DNA of 7,586 nucleotides, taken from positions 1 to 7,586 of the forward strand of contig JAISZW010000102.1 of assembly GCA_031284445.1 (NCBI GenBank), read 5' to 3'. Origin of the DNA: Candidatus Methanovirga basalitermitum. GTDB lineage: Archaea; Methanobacteriota; Methanobacteria; Methanobacteriales; Methanobacteriaceae. Below, piece by piece: positions 1 through 5,390 of this stretch. The notes beneath the pieces are model-generated. The model made no database searches. It was not told the DNA's origin and worked only from the letters and a program-made list of their open reading frames with translations. Numbering within the stretch: the stretch's first letter is position 1; each line of letters begins with the position of its first letter. The translations under genes and the position numbers were made by a program.

Positions 1-528
1 AACATTCATATCGGTAACCCCATCACCAATCATTGTTAAAAATGGGTTTTTGTATCTTTTTTTGATTTCTTTACATGCATCAATTTTACCATCAACATAT
101 GTTAATGGACTGTCATTCAAAACAAGTTTCCCATCTTTCTCTATAAAATCATTTGCAAAAACATTTTTATTTGATATTTTAAGTAATTTAGCAACATAAT
201 CAATGTTTATTTTAAAACCCCCAGATAGCAAATACACTTCACATTTCTCTTTGAATAACAAATTAAAAACATCTTTAATTTTTTCAACAAGGTTGTTTTT
301 TATATATCGGTTTTCATCAACAAAGTTTTCTTTTATTAAATTAGTTAAATAAAATCTTAAAATAAAAGCTTTATGGTAATCATATTCGCCATTTAGTGCC
401 TTATTAGCAATTTCATCTAGTTTTTTAGATTTTTTCTTATCATTAATATTTTGTGAAATTATTTTATTTAGAGATTCAAATGTAATAACCGTCGAATCAA
501 CATCAAATACAAAAATTAAGTCTTTCAT
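1..528 (-). CDS. serB: Phosphoserine phosphatase-like HAD hydrolase (SerB type), 3' end cut by window edge
   Basis: HAD-superfamily phosphatase, expected to hydrolyse O-phospho-L-serine to serine in the cytoplasm. The 176 residues present carry the full SerB signature: motif I DVDST with nucleophile D9 and acid D11; E18, nine residues after D9 as in the substrate-binding Glu of archaeal/bacterial SerB; a cap region around residues 47-62 with the NGEYDYHKAF...R pattern that matches the family's F..(s)L..R substrate loop; motif II SGGF at 102-105; a motif III lysine in the DGKID stretch near 150; motif IV GDGVTD at 168-173. The C-terminal 30-45 residues of a normal ~210-residue protein lie outside the window. 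The start ATG lies 8 nt after the stop of the upstream membrane gene, so the two are probably co-transcribed. Seen: the motifs. Inferred: the substrate; a related HAD phosphatase with another phosphomonoester is possible. Confidence 0.82.
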   Translation of the reverse strand, partial: MKDLIFVFDVDSTVITFESLNKIISQNINDKKKSKKLDEIANKALNGEYDYHKAFILRFYLTNLIKENFVDENRYIKNNLVEKIKDVFNLLFKEKCEVYLLSGGFKINIDYVAKLLKISNKNVFANDFIEKDGKLVLNDSPLTYVDGKIDACKEIKKRYKNPFLTMIGDGVTDMNV

Positions 529-536
529 AATAAATA

Positions 537-1301
537 TTATAGATTAATTTTTCTTCTTTTTTTAACATATGCAAATTGTGGGATATATTTTAAAAACACA
601 AATTTGTAGAGACAAATAAATGCGATTGCCGCTACCAGCGAATAAACTATAGCAATAATCGTATACCCTCATGTATTTTCAGGAAATAAATTCGGAAGAG
701 GGAAATAACGGAGTAGGTTTTGTCAATTTTCATTAAAAATATGGCACATTATCCCAATAAAAATTAAATATATAAATGCAGTGATACTTCCCCATAGAAT
801 GTATATGTTGGAGAATTTATATGGACGGTATATAAATAATCATATACCACAAAAAATTATTAGCGTGTGTGAAACACAACCTCAAAATATTTTATATGTA
901 TCAAACATATTTCCATTATCGGGAATTCCAAATAGCATTTTTGGTGCAAATAAAAATATAAATACAGTAATAAAACTAGTTACGTATGCTATTGTATATC
1001 CAATATTTTTAACAAATGAATCTTTTTTGCCAAAACAAATAAACGAAAATCAAAAAATATTACTAGCACAAACGCTAAAAGGGAGCGTATATTTATCATA
1101 TGGTGGGTTGTTTAGTCCATTTATGATACCAATAATTTGTTTAAATATTTCTCCTGCTATTAGCATAATGGTTACTATCAATAATGGGAGATAGTAGTAT
1201 TTTTGATTTTTTTTATTGAAATACAAAACACACGTTACTAATGCAATGGCGACAATTGCCAACATACACGGAACAATAATTATTAAACCTTTAGAATACA
1301 T
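537..1301 (-). CDS. Multi-pass membrane protein, YwaF/TIGR02206-like
   Basis: Integral membrane protein of 254 residues with about six or seven hydrophobic segments, the first at residues 5-28. The frame runs through several TGA codons (for example 1050-1052 and one in YKIFW-G) and ends at TAA 537-539, so it is complete only with UGA=Trp. Family resemblance is to YwaF/TIGR02206 (TMEM164-like) proteins: an LPFSVCASNIF segment in the place of the family's LPLHLC-type motif, a VSHTLIIFCG segment like the family's SHG helix, followed by a YRP turn and another helix; the C-terminus is basic (KKRRK). The biochemical role of bacterial members is unknown. No Shine-Dalgarno precedes the ATG; the leader has a near-perfect palindrome and an AT microsatellite. 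It lies 8 nt upstream of the serB-like gene and probably forms an operon with it. The protein is certain; the family assignment is by eye. Confidence 0.75.
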
Positions 1302-1304
1302 TGG

Positions 1305-1321
1305 TTTTTACTAAGTAAAAA
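1305..1321. repeat. 17-bp palindrome just upstream of the YwaF-like start
   Basis: TTTTTACT and AGTAAAAA are exact inverted copies around a single central base, ending 3 nt before the ATG at 1301. A one-base centre cannot form a stable RNA hairpin loop of full length, so if functional it is more like a dimeric protein-binding site overlapping the start region. AT-rich sequence makes such palindromes fairly easy to find by chance. Confidence 0.3.
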
Positions 1322-1328
1322 CAATTTA

Positions 1329-1354
1329 ATATATATATATATATATATATATAT
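1329..1354. repeat. (AT)13 dinucleotide microsatellite in the serS / YwaF-like intergenic gap
   Basis: Thirteen uninterrupted AT units. Read on the minus strand, it is preceded by TTGTCA (1360..1355, -35-like) and ends in TATATT (1333..1328, -10-like), giving a 21-nt spacer at this copy number and 17 nt at eleven units. Variation in unit number would change promoter spacing for the membrane protein/serB-like operon. TATATA hexamers inside the tract could also act as -10, and the tract may fold into an AT hairpin that helps end the serS transcript, which has no other visible terminator. Confidence 0.6.
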
Positions 1355-1374
1355 TGACAAAAATTTATTTTTCA

Positions 1375-2634
1375 TTAGATTGTTTTTCTCCCCATAATAT
1401 ATCTTTGCAATTTTGCAGGAATTAAGATTGTACCATCTTCTTGTTGAAAGTTTTCGACGACAGCGATTCACAAGCGATTTAAACTTGTACCCGTACCATT
1501 TAATGTATGGACATATTTTGTGCCCGCATCATCCTTGAATTTAATTCCTAATGCCCTTGCTTGGTAATCTAATACATTAGAACACGAAGAAATTTCACGG
1601 TATCGATTCTCACTAGGTACTCACACTTCAATATCATATGTCTTTGTGGCAGCATCACCGGTGTCACCACTACATAGTAAAATTGTGCGGTATGGGATTT
1701 CTAATAATTCAAGAATTTTTTCTGCTTGTTGCACCATTTCTTCTAGTTTATTAAATGAATCAGACGGATTGACAAAATTGACTAATTCAGTATTGTAAAA
1801 TTGATGCACTCTTAAAATTCCTTTTGTATCTTTTCCAGCACTTCCAGCTTCTTTTCTAAACGAAACAATTGAACTTGTAATTTTAATAGGCAAGTTAGTC
1901 AATACTTCATTCATATACATTGATGTTAGGGGGTGTTCCTCAGTCCCACTTAAAAATTGTCTGTCAATTGTTTGATACATATCTTCTTCAAATAATGGTA
2001 GTTTTCCTAATCCATAAAATGGTTCAGCATTCATAATGATTGGGGGTAATACTTCTTGATAACCACTAGCAATGTGTGTGTCGAGTGTAAAATTTTTTAA
2101 CGCTCGCATTAATACTGCCCCATCCCCAGTTAAAAAATACATTCGACTTCCAGCGATTTTCACCCCGCGTTCAAAATCTAATAAGCCTTTTTCAACCCCA
2201 ATTTCCCAATGAGGTTTAGGAGTAAAATCAAATTTTGTTGGTTCTAAATATTTTTTTACTTCTACATTGTCATTTTCATCTTTCCCAACTGGCACAGATG
2301 TATCTAATATGTTAGGAATAGAATACATAACTTGTTCTAATTCTTTTTGTAATTCGTTTGCGTCATTTTGTAAAGTATCAATTTCACCTTTCATACTATG
2401 TATTTTAGATTTTATAATATTAGTTTCATCAATTTTATTTTCTTTAATTAATTTTCCCACTTGTTCACTTAGAGAATTTTTCTCAGTATTTAGATTTTGT
2501 AATTTAGTGGCAACGATCCGTCATTTTTTATCTGTATCTTGAAATTTTTGTAAGGCAGGATAGTCTTTGTTTCTTAACAAAATATTTTTTTTAATTTCTT
2601 CAAAGTTTGTTCGTAATATTTTAATATCCAACAT
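1375..2634 (-). CDS. serS: Seryl-tRNA synthetase
   Basis: Class II aminoacyl-tRNA synthetase that charges tRNA-Ser with serine in the cytoplasm. The 419 residues match the usual SerRS length. The N-terminal ~100 residues form the long charged antiparallel coiled coil that grips the tRNA variable arm. The catalytic domain shows the GLGKLP..EEDMY segment, the SGTEEHPLT serine-binding TxE loop, motif 2 with FRKEAGSAGKDTKG and LRVHQF, and motif 3 near the C-terminus (NGTGTSLNRL..AVVENFQ) with its arginine. Two or more tryptophans are TGA (for example 1621-1623 and in the motif 3 stretch), so the standard code would break the gene. The start ATG at 2634 begins the family-typical MLDIK..R.N N-terminus and has TATAAT 9 nt upstream with no Shine-Dalgarno. 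Housekeeping gene with its own promoter. Confidence 0.97.
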
Positions 2635-2643
2635 ATATATGTT

Positions 2644-2649
2644 ATTATA
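2644..2649 (-). promoter_or_regulatory. -10 box TATAAT of serS
   Basis: A perfect TATAAT on the minus strand, separated by 9 nt from the serS ATG. Transcription would start at or a few bases before the ATG, giving a leaderless or near-leaderless mRNA. No convincing -35 is seen. Confidence 0.65.
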
Positions 2650-2652
2650 TTT

Positions 2653-2696
2653 TTAATTTTCATTCAGGATTAATATCGATACTATATGAAAATTAA
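2653..2696. repeat. 11-bp perfect inverted repeat between paralog A and serS
   Basis: TTAATTTTCAT at 2653-2663 and ATGAAAATTAA at 2686-2696 are exact inverted copies around a 22-bp centre that itself contains the palindrome TATCGATA (2674-2681). The right arm overlaps the stop codon of paralog A and the left arm lies just upstream of the serS -10 box. On the minus strand the stem is followed by A residues rather than a T-run, so it is not a standard intrinsic terminator. It could be a weak terminator or an operator, or chance in AT-rich DNA. Confidence 0.4.
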
Positions 2697-3097
2697 TGCT
2701 TTAAATTATTAAGTTTAATTACATTCTCTACTCTATCTTCTATTTTTTCTACCTTGTCATCAATCTTATCTACCTTAATGTTTAATTGTGCTATTGCTTC
2801 TCCATGCTCTTTTAAAGTGGTAATAACGGCGGAATTAAATTCTTTTTGCTCACTATTAAATTGTTTTTGTTCTTTAACAAAAGAAACCACTTCGTTATTA
2901 AATGCTTCCTGTTTTACGATAAATTGTAATACTACATCTTTAAATGATGGTTGTTTCGATTTTTTGTTCCCACCTCTTCCTCTCCTTCCACTTGTACAGC
3001 CATTCCCATTTTTAGTAGATATTTCTGTTTTAAACTTATCACCAATTTTGACAGTTTCATTCGAAGATTCAATGATTTTTGCTTTAATCTTCTTCAT
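2693..3097 (-). CDS. Lysine-rich coiled-coil protein, paralog A
   Basis: Unknown function, 134 residues. No signal peptide or membrane segment, so probably cytoplasmic. Layout: a divergent basic N-terminal part (1-44) with a Gly/Arg-rich stretch near 36-43; a conserved core (45-75, KQPSFKD then QFIVKQEAFNNEVVSF); two heptads EQKQFNS and EQKEFNS (76-89); a longer coiled coil with KVDKIDDKVEKIEDRVE spacing (108-124); and a short tail INLNNLK-like (127-133). Core and tail are shared with paralog B, 144 nt upstream. The modular look recalls the coiled-coil paralog families of mycoplasmas such as DUF16, but I do not see a clear DUF16 signature. The start has CATAAT 6 nt upstream and no Shine-Dalgarno. 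The real frame is supported by paralogy; the overlapping plus-strand frame is a shadow. Confidence 0.8.
   Translation of the reverse strand: MKKIKAKIIESSNETVKIGDKFKTEISTKNGNGCTSGRRGRGGNKKSKQPSFKDVVLQFIVKQEAFNNEVVSFVKEQKQFNSEQKEFNSAVITTLKEHGEAIAQLNIKVDKIDDKVEKIEDRVENVIKLNNLKH
2879..2928 (-). repeat. 50-bp block identical to 3427-3476 (copy 1)
   Basis: Fifty bases are identical between the two coiled-coil genes, and 66 of 69 match over 2871-2939 against 3419-3487. It encodes the core IVKQEAFNNEVVSF. Identity stops sharply on the N-terminal side and changes to heptad repeats on the other, so this is a shared module rather than an unchanged recent whole-gene duplication. Confidence 0.85.
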
Positions 3098-3103
3098 ACA
3101 AAT

Positions 3104-3109
3104 ATTATG
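3104..3109 (-). promoter_or_regulatory. -10-like CATAAT of paralog A
   Basis: CATAAT on the minus strand with 6 nt to the ATG at 3097, one mismatch from TATAAT. Spacing equals that of the other leaderless-type starts in this window. Confidence 0.5.
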
Positions 3110-3214
3110 CTAAAAAACCTCTCCTAGGGTATTAGCCCTACCAATATCGGGCACAAATTCTATGCCATCACTAAATTTATGGTAGATGTTCATCTTTTTT
3201 GCCATTATAGCCAT
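3110..3214 (-). CDS. Possible 34-aa small protein between the coiled-coil paralogs
   Basis: A 34-residue ORF, beginning MAIMAKKMNIYHKF and ending NTLGEVF with TAG. I do not recognise it. Support: it fills the gap between paralogs B and A on the same strand; its ATG has a perfect TATAAT 6 nt upstream, the same geometry as the accepted genes; its composition (balanced acidic, basic and hydrophobic residues) is not the low-complexity Lys/Asn/Ile expected of random AT-rich DNA. It contains a small hairpin (TAGGG..CCCTA, 3124-3139) followed eight bases later by TTTTTT, which could instead make this stretch an untranslated terminator region. It may be a remnant of another family member. Its existence is an inference. 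Confidence 0.4.
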   Translation of the reverse strand: MAIMAKKMNIYHKFSDGIEFVPDIGRANTLGEVF

Positions 3215-3220
3215 ATATAA

Positions 3221-3226
3221 ATTATA
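3221..3226 (-). promoter_or_regulatory. -10 box TATAAT before the 34-aa ORF
   Basis: A perfect TATAAT on the minus strand, 6 nt before the ATG at 3214 and just after the stop of paralog B. It could also serve paralog A through a short leader. Confidence 0.5.
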
Positions 3227-3240
3227 AATCACTAGATTTA

Positions 3241-3642
3241 CTATGATTTTAAATTGTTCAAATTAATGACATTATTTACTTTATTTTCTAAATTATCAAC
3301 TTTAGTTTCTATTCTTTTATTAAATTCTTTTTGCTCATTATTGAATTGTTCTTGCTTTGCATTAAATTGTTCTTGCTTTACATTGAATTGTTTTTGCTCA
3401 TCATTTACTTGTCTTTGTTCTTTAATAAAAGAAACCACTTCGTTATTAAATGCTTCCTGTTTTACGATAAATTGTACTACTATATCTCTAAGAGAAGGTT
3501 GTTTTGGCTTACTATGGCCTTTGTCTCCGCCATTTCTACCTTTTGTTGGATTAATTTTGCTGGTAGAAACTTTTTGATATGTAACTTCATCGCCAATTAG
3601 TTTTTTATTAACTTTTGCATCAGTTATTCTAATCTTACCCAT
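3241..3642 (-). CDS. Lysine-rich coiled-coil protein, paralog B
   Basis: Unknown function, 133 residues, paralog of the gene at 2693-3097. Layout: basic, Lys/Gly-rich N-terminal part (1-45) unlike that of paralog A; shared core at 46-74 (KQPSLRD, then QFIVKQEAFNNEVVSF); five tandem heptads at 75-109 (EQRQVND, EQKQFNV, KQEQFNA, KQEQFNN, EQKEFNK); a short coiled-coil segment with KVDNLENKV; tail VINLNNLK. Heptads with Phe/Asn at fixed places suggest an extended parallel coiled coil and oligomer formation. No membrane segment or signal peptide. The ATG has TATAAT 8 nt upstream. It is divergent from the DUF5378-like gene at 3747. Whether it binds the cell's cytoskeleton, DNA or the partner paralog cannot be told from sequence. 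Confidence 0.8.
   Translation of the reverse strand: MGKIRITDAKVNKKLIGDEVTYQKVSTSKINPTKGRNGGDKGHSKPKQPSLRDIVVQFIVKQEAFNNEVVSFIKEQRQVNDEQKQFNVKQEQFNAKQEQFNNEQKEFNKRIETKVDNLENKVNNVINLNNLKS
3316..3420 (-). repeat. Five tandem 21-bp (heptad) repeats in paralog B
   Basis: Five degenerate 21-bp units encode residues 75-109 of paralog B; the third and fourth units (KQEQFNA, KQEQFNN) are almost the same at DNA level. Paralog A has only two units at 2831-2872. Because the unit is 21 bp, gain or loss keeps the frame and changes coiled-coil length by one heptad. Confidence 0.8.
3427..3476 (-). repeat. 50-bp block identical to 2879-2928 (copy 2)
   Basis: Second copy of the module encoding IVKQEAFNNEVVSF, direct orientation, 548 bp from copy 1. 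Recombination between the two would delete the 34-aa ORF and fuse paralog B's N-terminus to paralog A's coiled coil in frame (548 bp apart, both copies in their own frame). Confidence 0.85.
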
Positions 3643-3650
3643 ATATACAT

Positions 3651-3656
3651 ATTATA
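3651..3656 (-). promoter_or_regulatory. -10 box TATAAT of paralog B
   Basis: A perfect TATAAT on the minus strand with 8 nt to the ATG at 3642. The 104-nt divergent gap 3643-3746 also holds the plus-strand -10 at 3735 and an imperfect inverted repeat (GAGGTTAAA near 3680 and TTTTACCTC near 3710). Confidence 0.65.
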
Positions 3657-3734
3657 AATGATTTTCCAATCAAACATATGAGGTTAAATACACCAAAAAT
3701 GAAGTTTGTTTTACCTCCTGGTCTAATTTAATTT

Positions 3735-3740
3735 TATAAT
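3735..3740 (+). promoter_or_regulatory. -10 box TATAAT of the DUF5378-like gene
   Basis: A perfect TATAAT 6 nt before the ATG at 3747, no Shine-Dalgarno, no clear -35. It predicts a leaderless transcript. Confidence 0.65.
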
Positions 3741-3746
3741 TTTATT

Positions 3747-4571
3747 ATGGGTCCTAATTGGGTAGGTATTACGTTGACATTAATTACATTATTATTGATT
3801 GCTGGCGTCATTGTTGCTCATCCCTATATAAAAAAAGTAACAAATACATATTATTTTTGATTAGGGATTGGCATAGTTTTATTGGTTTATCTAGTCCTAG
3901 GAAGGTTTCAATATAATTTCCATGATTTTTGATCAGCAAAAGATAAAGAAGGATATGTAGCTTCAAAGGGGTTATTATTAGATCTTTGTCCGTTTGTGGC
4001 ATTTGTTTTGCCAATTACGTTAATATTAGATCCCACAAGAAAATCATCATGTGTTTTAGCTTATTATGGTATCTTTGGGGGCATTGTTACATTCCTAGGT
4101 AATTTCTGTGTGCAAAATGATTTTCCAAGCATTGATGCGGCTTGAAGTTGAAGATGAATATTTCTTGGTGACGAGATGAATAGAATGTATTTTATGATGC
4201 ATTTTATTCTTTTGTTTTTTTCGCCATTTGTATTGTTAAATTCTAAAAGGACATGATGGTTGGATATTACATGCTGTGTGGGGTTTATCTTAAGTTATTT
4301 TGGATATGTATTAATATGTGTACATAAATTTAATGTTGATAGCAATGCTACGGGGTTAGTTCCTGGCGATTGAGAACCTGGCGGGGAATATGGGAATGTG
4401 GCTAGTTTTTTACCACTTCCTTTCCCGTGAATAGTGGTTGTTGCTTACTTGTTAGTTACAGCGCTAATAATTGGCTGAATATTTTTATATTGATGATTAC
4501 AAAAAAATAAAAAGTATACTTATATTTATAAGTTTAACGATTTATTTTTGGTTAAAAATAGTAAACATTAA
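3747..4571 (+). CDS. Multi-pass membrane protein, resembles mycoplasmal DUF5378
   Basis: A 274-residue integral membrane protein with about seven hydrophobic segments (roughly 5-25, 35-53, 77-94, 100-120, 147-170, 178-196, 234-260) and a Lys/Tyr-rich tail. The frame carries many TGA tryptophans, including three within DAAWSWRW near residues 130-137, so it is broken under the standard code. Features that resemble the mycoplasma-restricted DUF5378 family are the VGITLT N-terminus, the YYFWLG helix start, a conserved SKGLLLDLCP loop near residues 73-82 and ILDPTRK at about 92-98. Function unknown. Its middle and C-terminal parts line up loosely with the YwaF-like protein at 537-1301, so both may belong to one superfamily. 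The ATG follows TATAAT by 6 nt. Family assignment is from memory and moderate. Confidence 0.78.
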
Positions 4572-4586
4572 ACAGACTTTACATTC

Positions 4587-4592
4587 TATAAT
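4587..4592 (+). promoter_or_regulatory. -10 box TATAAT of the methyltransferase/nuclease operon
   Basis: A perfect TATAAT 8 nt before the ATG at 4601, only 15 nt after the stop of the upstream membrane gene. No convincing -35. This geometry fixes the ATG at 4601, and not a start in the catalytic frame, as the natural translation start. Confidence 0.65.
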
Positions 4593-4600
4593 ATAAACGT

Positions 4601-5390
4601 ATGAATATTAAATCAAAGAAAATGCCGAAGATAAGTAGAGAGAGAGAGAGAGAAGCCTGTCATATGAGCATTATTTGATGATGCTGAGAGCAGCTACTAT
4701 AATGCGATTAAAAAATATTTTGATGGTGAATTTGAAGTTCACTGTATAGGAATTAATGATAATGATTTTCCTAAATCTAATAATTATTTTTATCATAAAA
4801 TAGATTTATCTTTAATCAATTTTCATTTAATTGAACAACTTTCTAAATTACCATACCCAGACATTGTTTTAGCCTCTCCACCATGTGAAAGTTGAAGTGG
4901 CGCAGATTGTGGCGGCGTGATGGTTAGAAACATCGAAAAAGATTGTCATTGAACTATTAATAATTCTAAATATTATGATGAATATTTAAAAAAATGTCAT
5001 AAAGTTAAAAGACGTTTTTTCATACAAAAAGAAATTTCAAGAGTTTTGGGTGAGGCTACAATTGGTGCTACAATACAAATTATCCAATATTTTAAACCTA
5101 AATGTTGAATAATTGAAAACCCCCAAACATCTAAGACATGACAATATCAAAAAAATCATTGGGATTTTATTGGTAAAGAAAATTTAACATATTATTCAAG
5201 CTATGACAAATCATTTTCTGCTAAACCAACTATTTTTAAAGCAAATATAAAATTAAATTTAATTTCTAAAAAAATAAAAGGTGCAAATGAACATATGGCT
5301 AAAGGAAATTATGCAAAAAGATCAAGTATTCCACTTGGATTAATTAAAAACATCATTGAAAGCATAAAGGCAGGAGGAAAAATAAATTAA
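4601..5390 (+). CDS. C5-cytosine DNA methyltransferase-like protein, phase-variable, OFF in this sequence
   Basis: Probable S-adenosylmethionine-dependent DNA cytosine methyltransferase. The promoter-proximal ATG at 4601 opens a frame that stops at TAA 4700-4702 after 33 codons. The catalytic body is in another frame, open from 4635 to TAA 5388-5390 (with TGA=Trp) but without an ATG before 4920. The frames meet at the (AG)8 tract 4637-4652; nine units would give a continuous 263-residue protein starting MNIKSKKMPK and an Arg-Glu repeat. Seen in the body: WALFDDAESSYYNA in the place of motif I (no FxGxG glycines), SPPCESW (4875-4892) as motif IV with the catalytic Cys, IIENP (5109-5123) as motif VI, and RSSIPLGLI near the C-terminus. 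It is shorter than typical Dcm-like enzymes and has no clear target-recognition domain. The stop overlaps the next start as TAATG. An untouched 250-codon body argues for a switch, not decay; a fixed frameshift or base-calling error is the alternative. Confidence 0.8.
4637..4652 (+). repeat. (AG)8 simple repeat at the 5' end of the methyltransferase gene
   Basis: Eight uninterrupted AG units between codon 12 of the start frame and the catalytic frame. It encodes alternating Arg-Glu in the start frame. From the ATG to the conserved body is 52 nt, so one more unit (54 nt) or two fewer (48 nt) brings both into register. This is the standard design of translational phase variation by slipped-strand mispairing. 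Confidence 0.85.
5372..5377 (+). promoter_or_regulatory. Shine-Dalgarno AGGAGG for the 125-aa protein
   Basis: AGGAGG inside the last codons of the methyltransferase gene, 12 nt before the ATG at 5390. The spacing is long, but the site is strong and lets the second gene be translated partly without the first. Confidence 0.6.

Noticed and set aside
781..1194. Plus-strand open frame of 137 codons
   Set aside because: Lies antisense to the YwaF-like membrane gene, which has coherent hydrophobic segments and family motifs; no promoter or ribosome site on the plus strand.
1354..1359. TTGACA on the plus strand as a -35 box
   Set aside because: No -10 at proper distance and no plus-strand gene follows; it reads into the serS 3' end.
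1283..1471. Minus-strand 62-codon frame containing a run of Ile-Tyr
   Set aside because: It is another frame of the serS 3' end continued through the AT microsatellite.
3124..3139. Intrinsic terminator hairpin
   Set aside because: The stem is only five base pairs and the T-run begins eight bases after it; too weak to call as a terminator.
3316..3420. CRISPR-like or intergenic tandem array
   Set aside because: The 21-bp units are in-frame codons for coiled-coil heptads, with no spacers.
2754..3577. Plus-strand open frames over the coiled-coil genes
   Set aside because: Cys/Leu/Ser-rich translations that are mirror images of Lys/Gln/Asn-rich coiled coils; the minus-strand frames are paralogous to each other and have -10 boxes.
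3808..4014. Minus-strand 68-codon frame
   Set aside because: Antisense to the DUF5378-like gene; no start signal and no recognisable protein.
4601..5390. Methyltransferase as a plain pseudogene
   Set aside because: The only disruption is at a dinucleotide repeat and is reversible by one unit; the rest of the frame and motifs are intact. A sequencing or assembly error in the repeat cannot be excluded.
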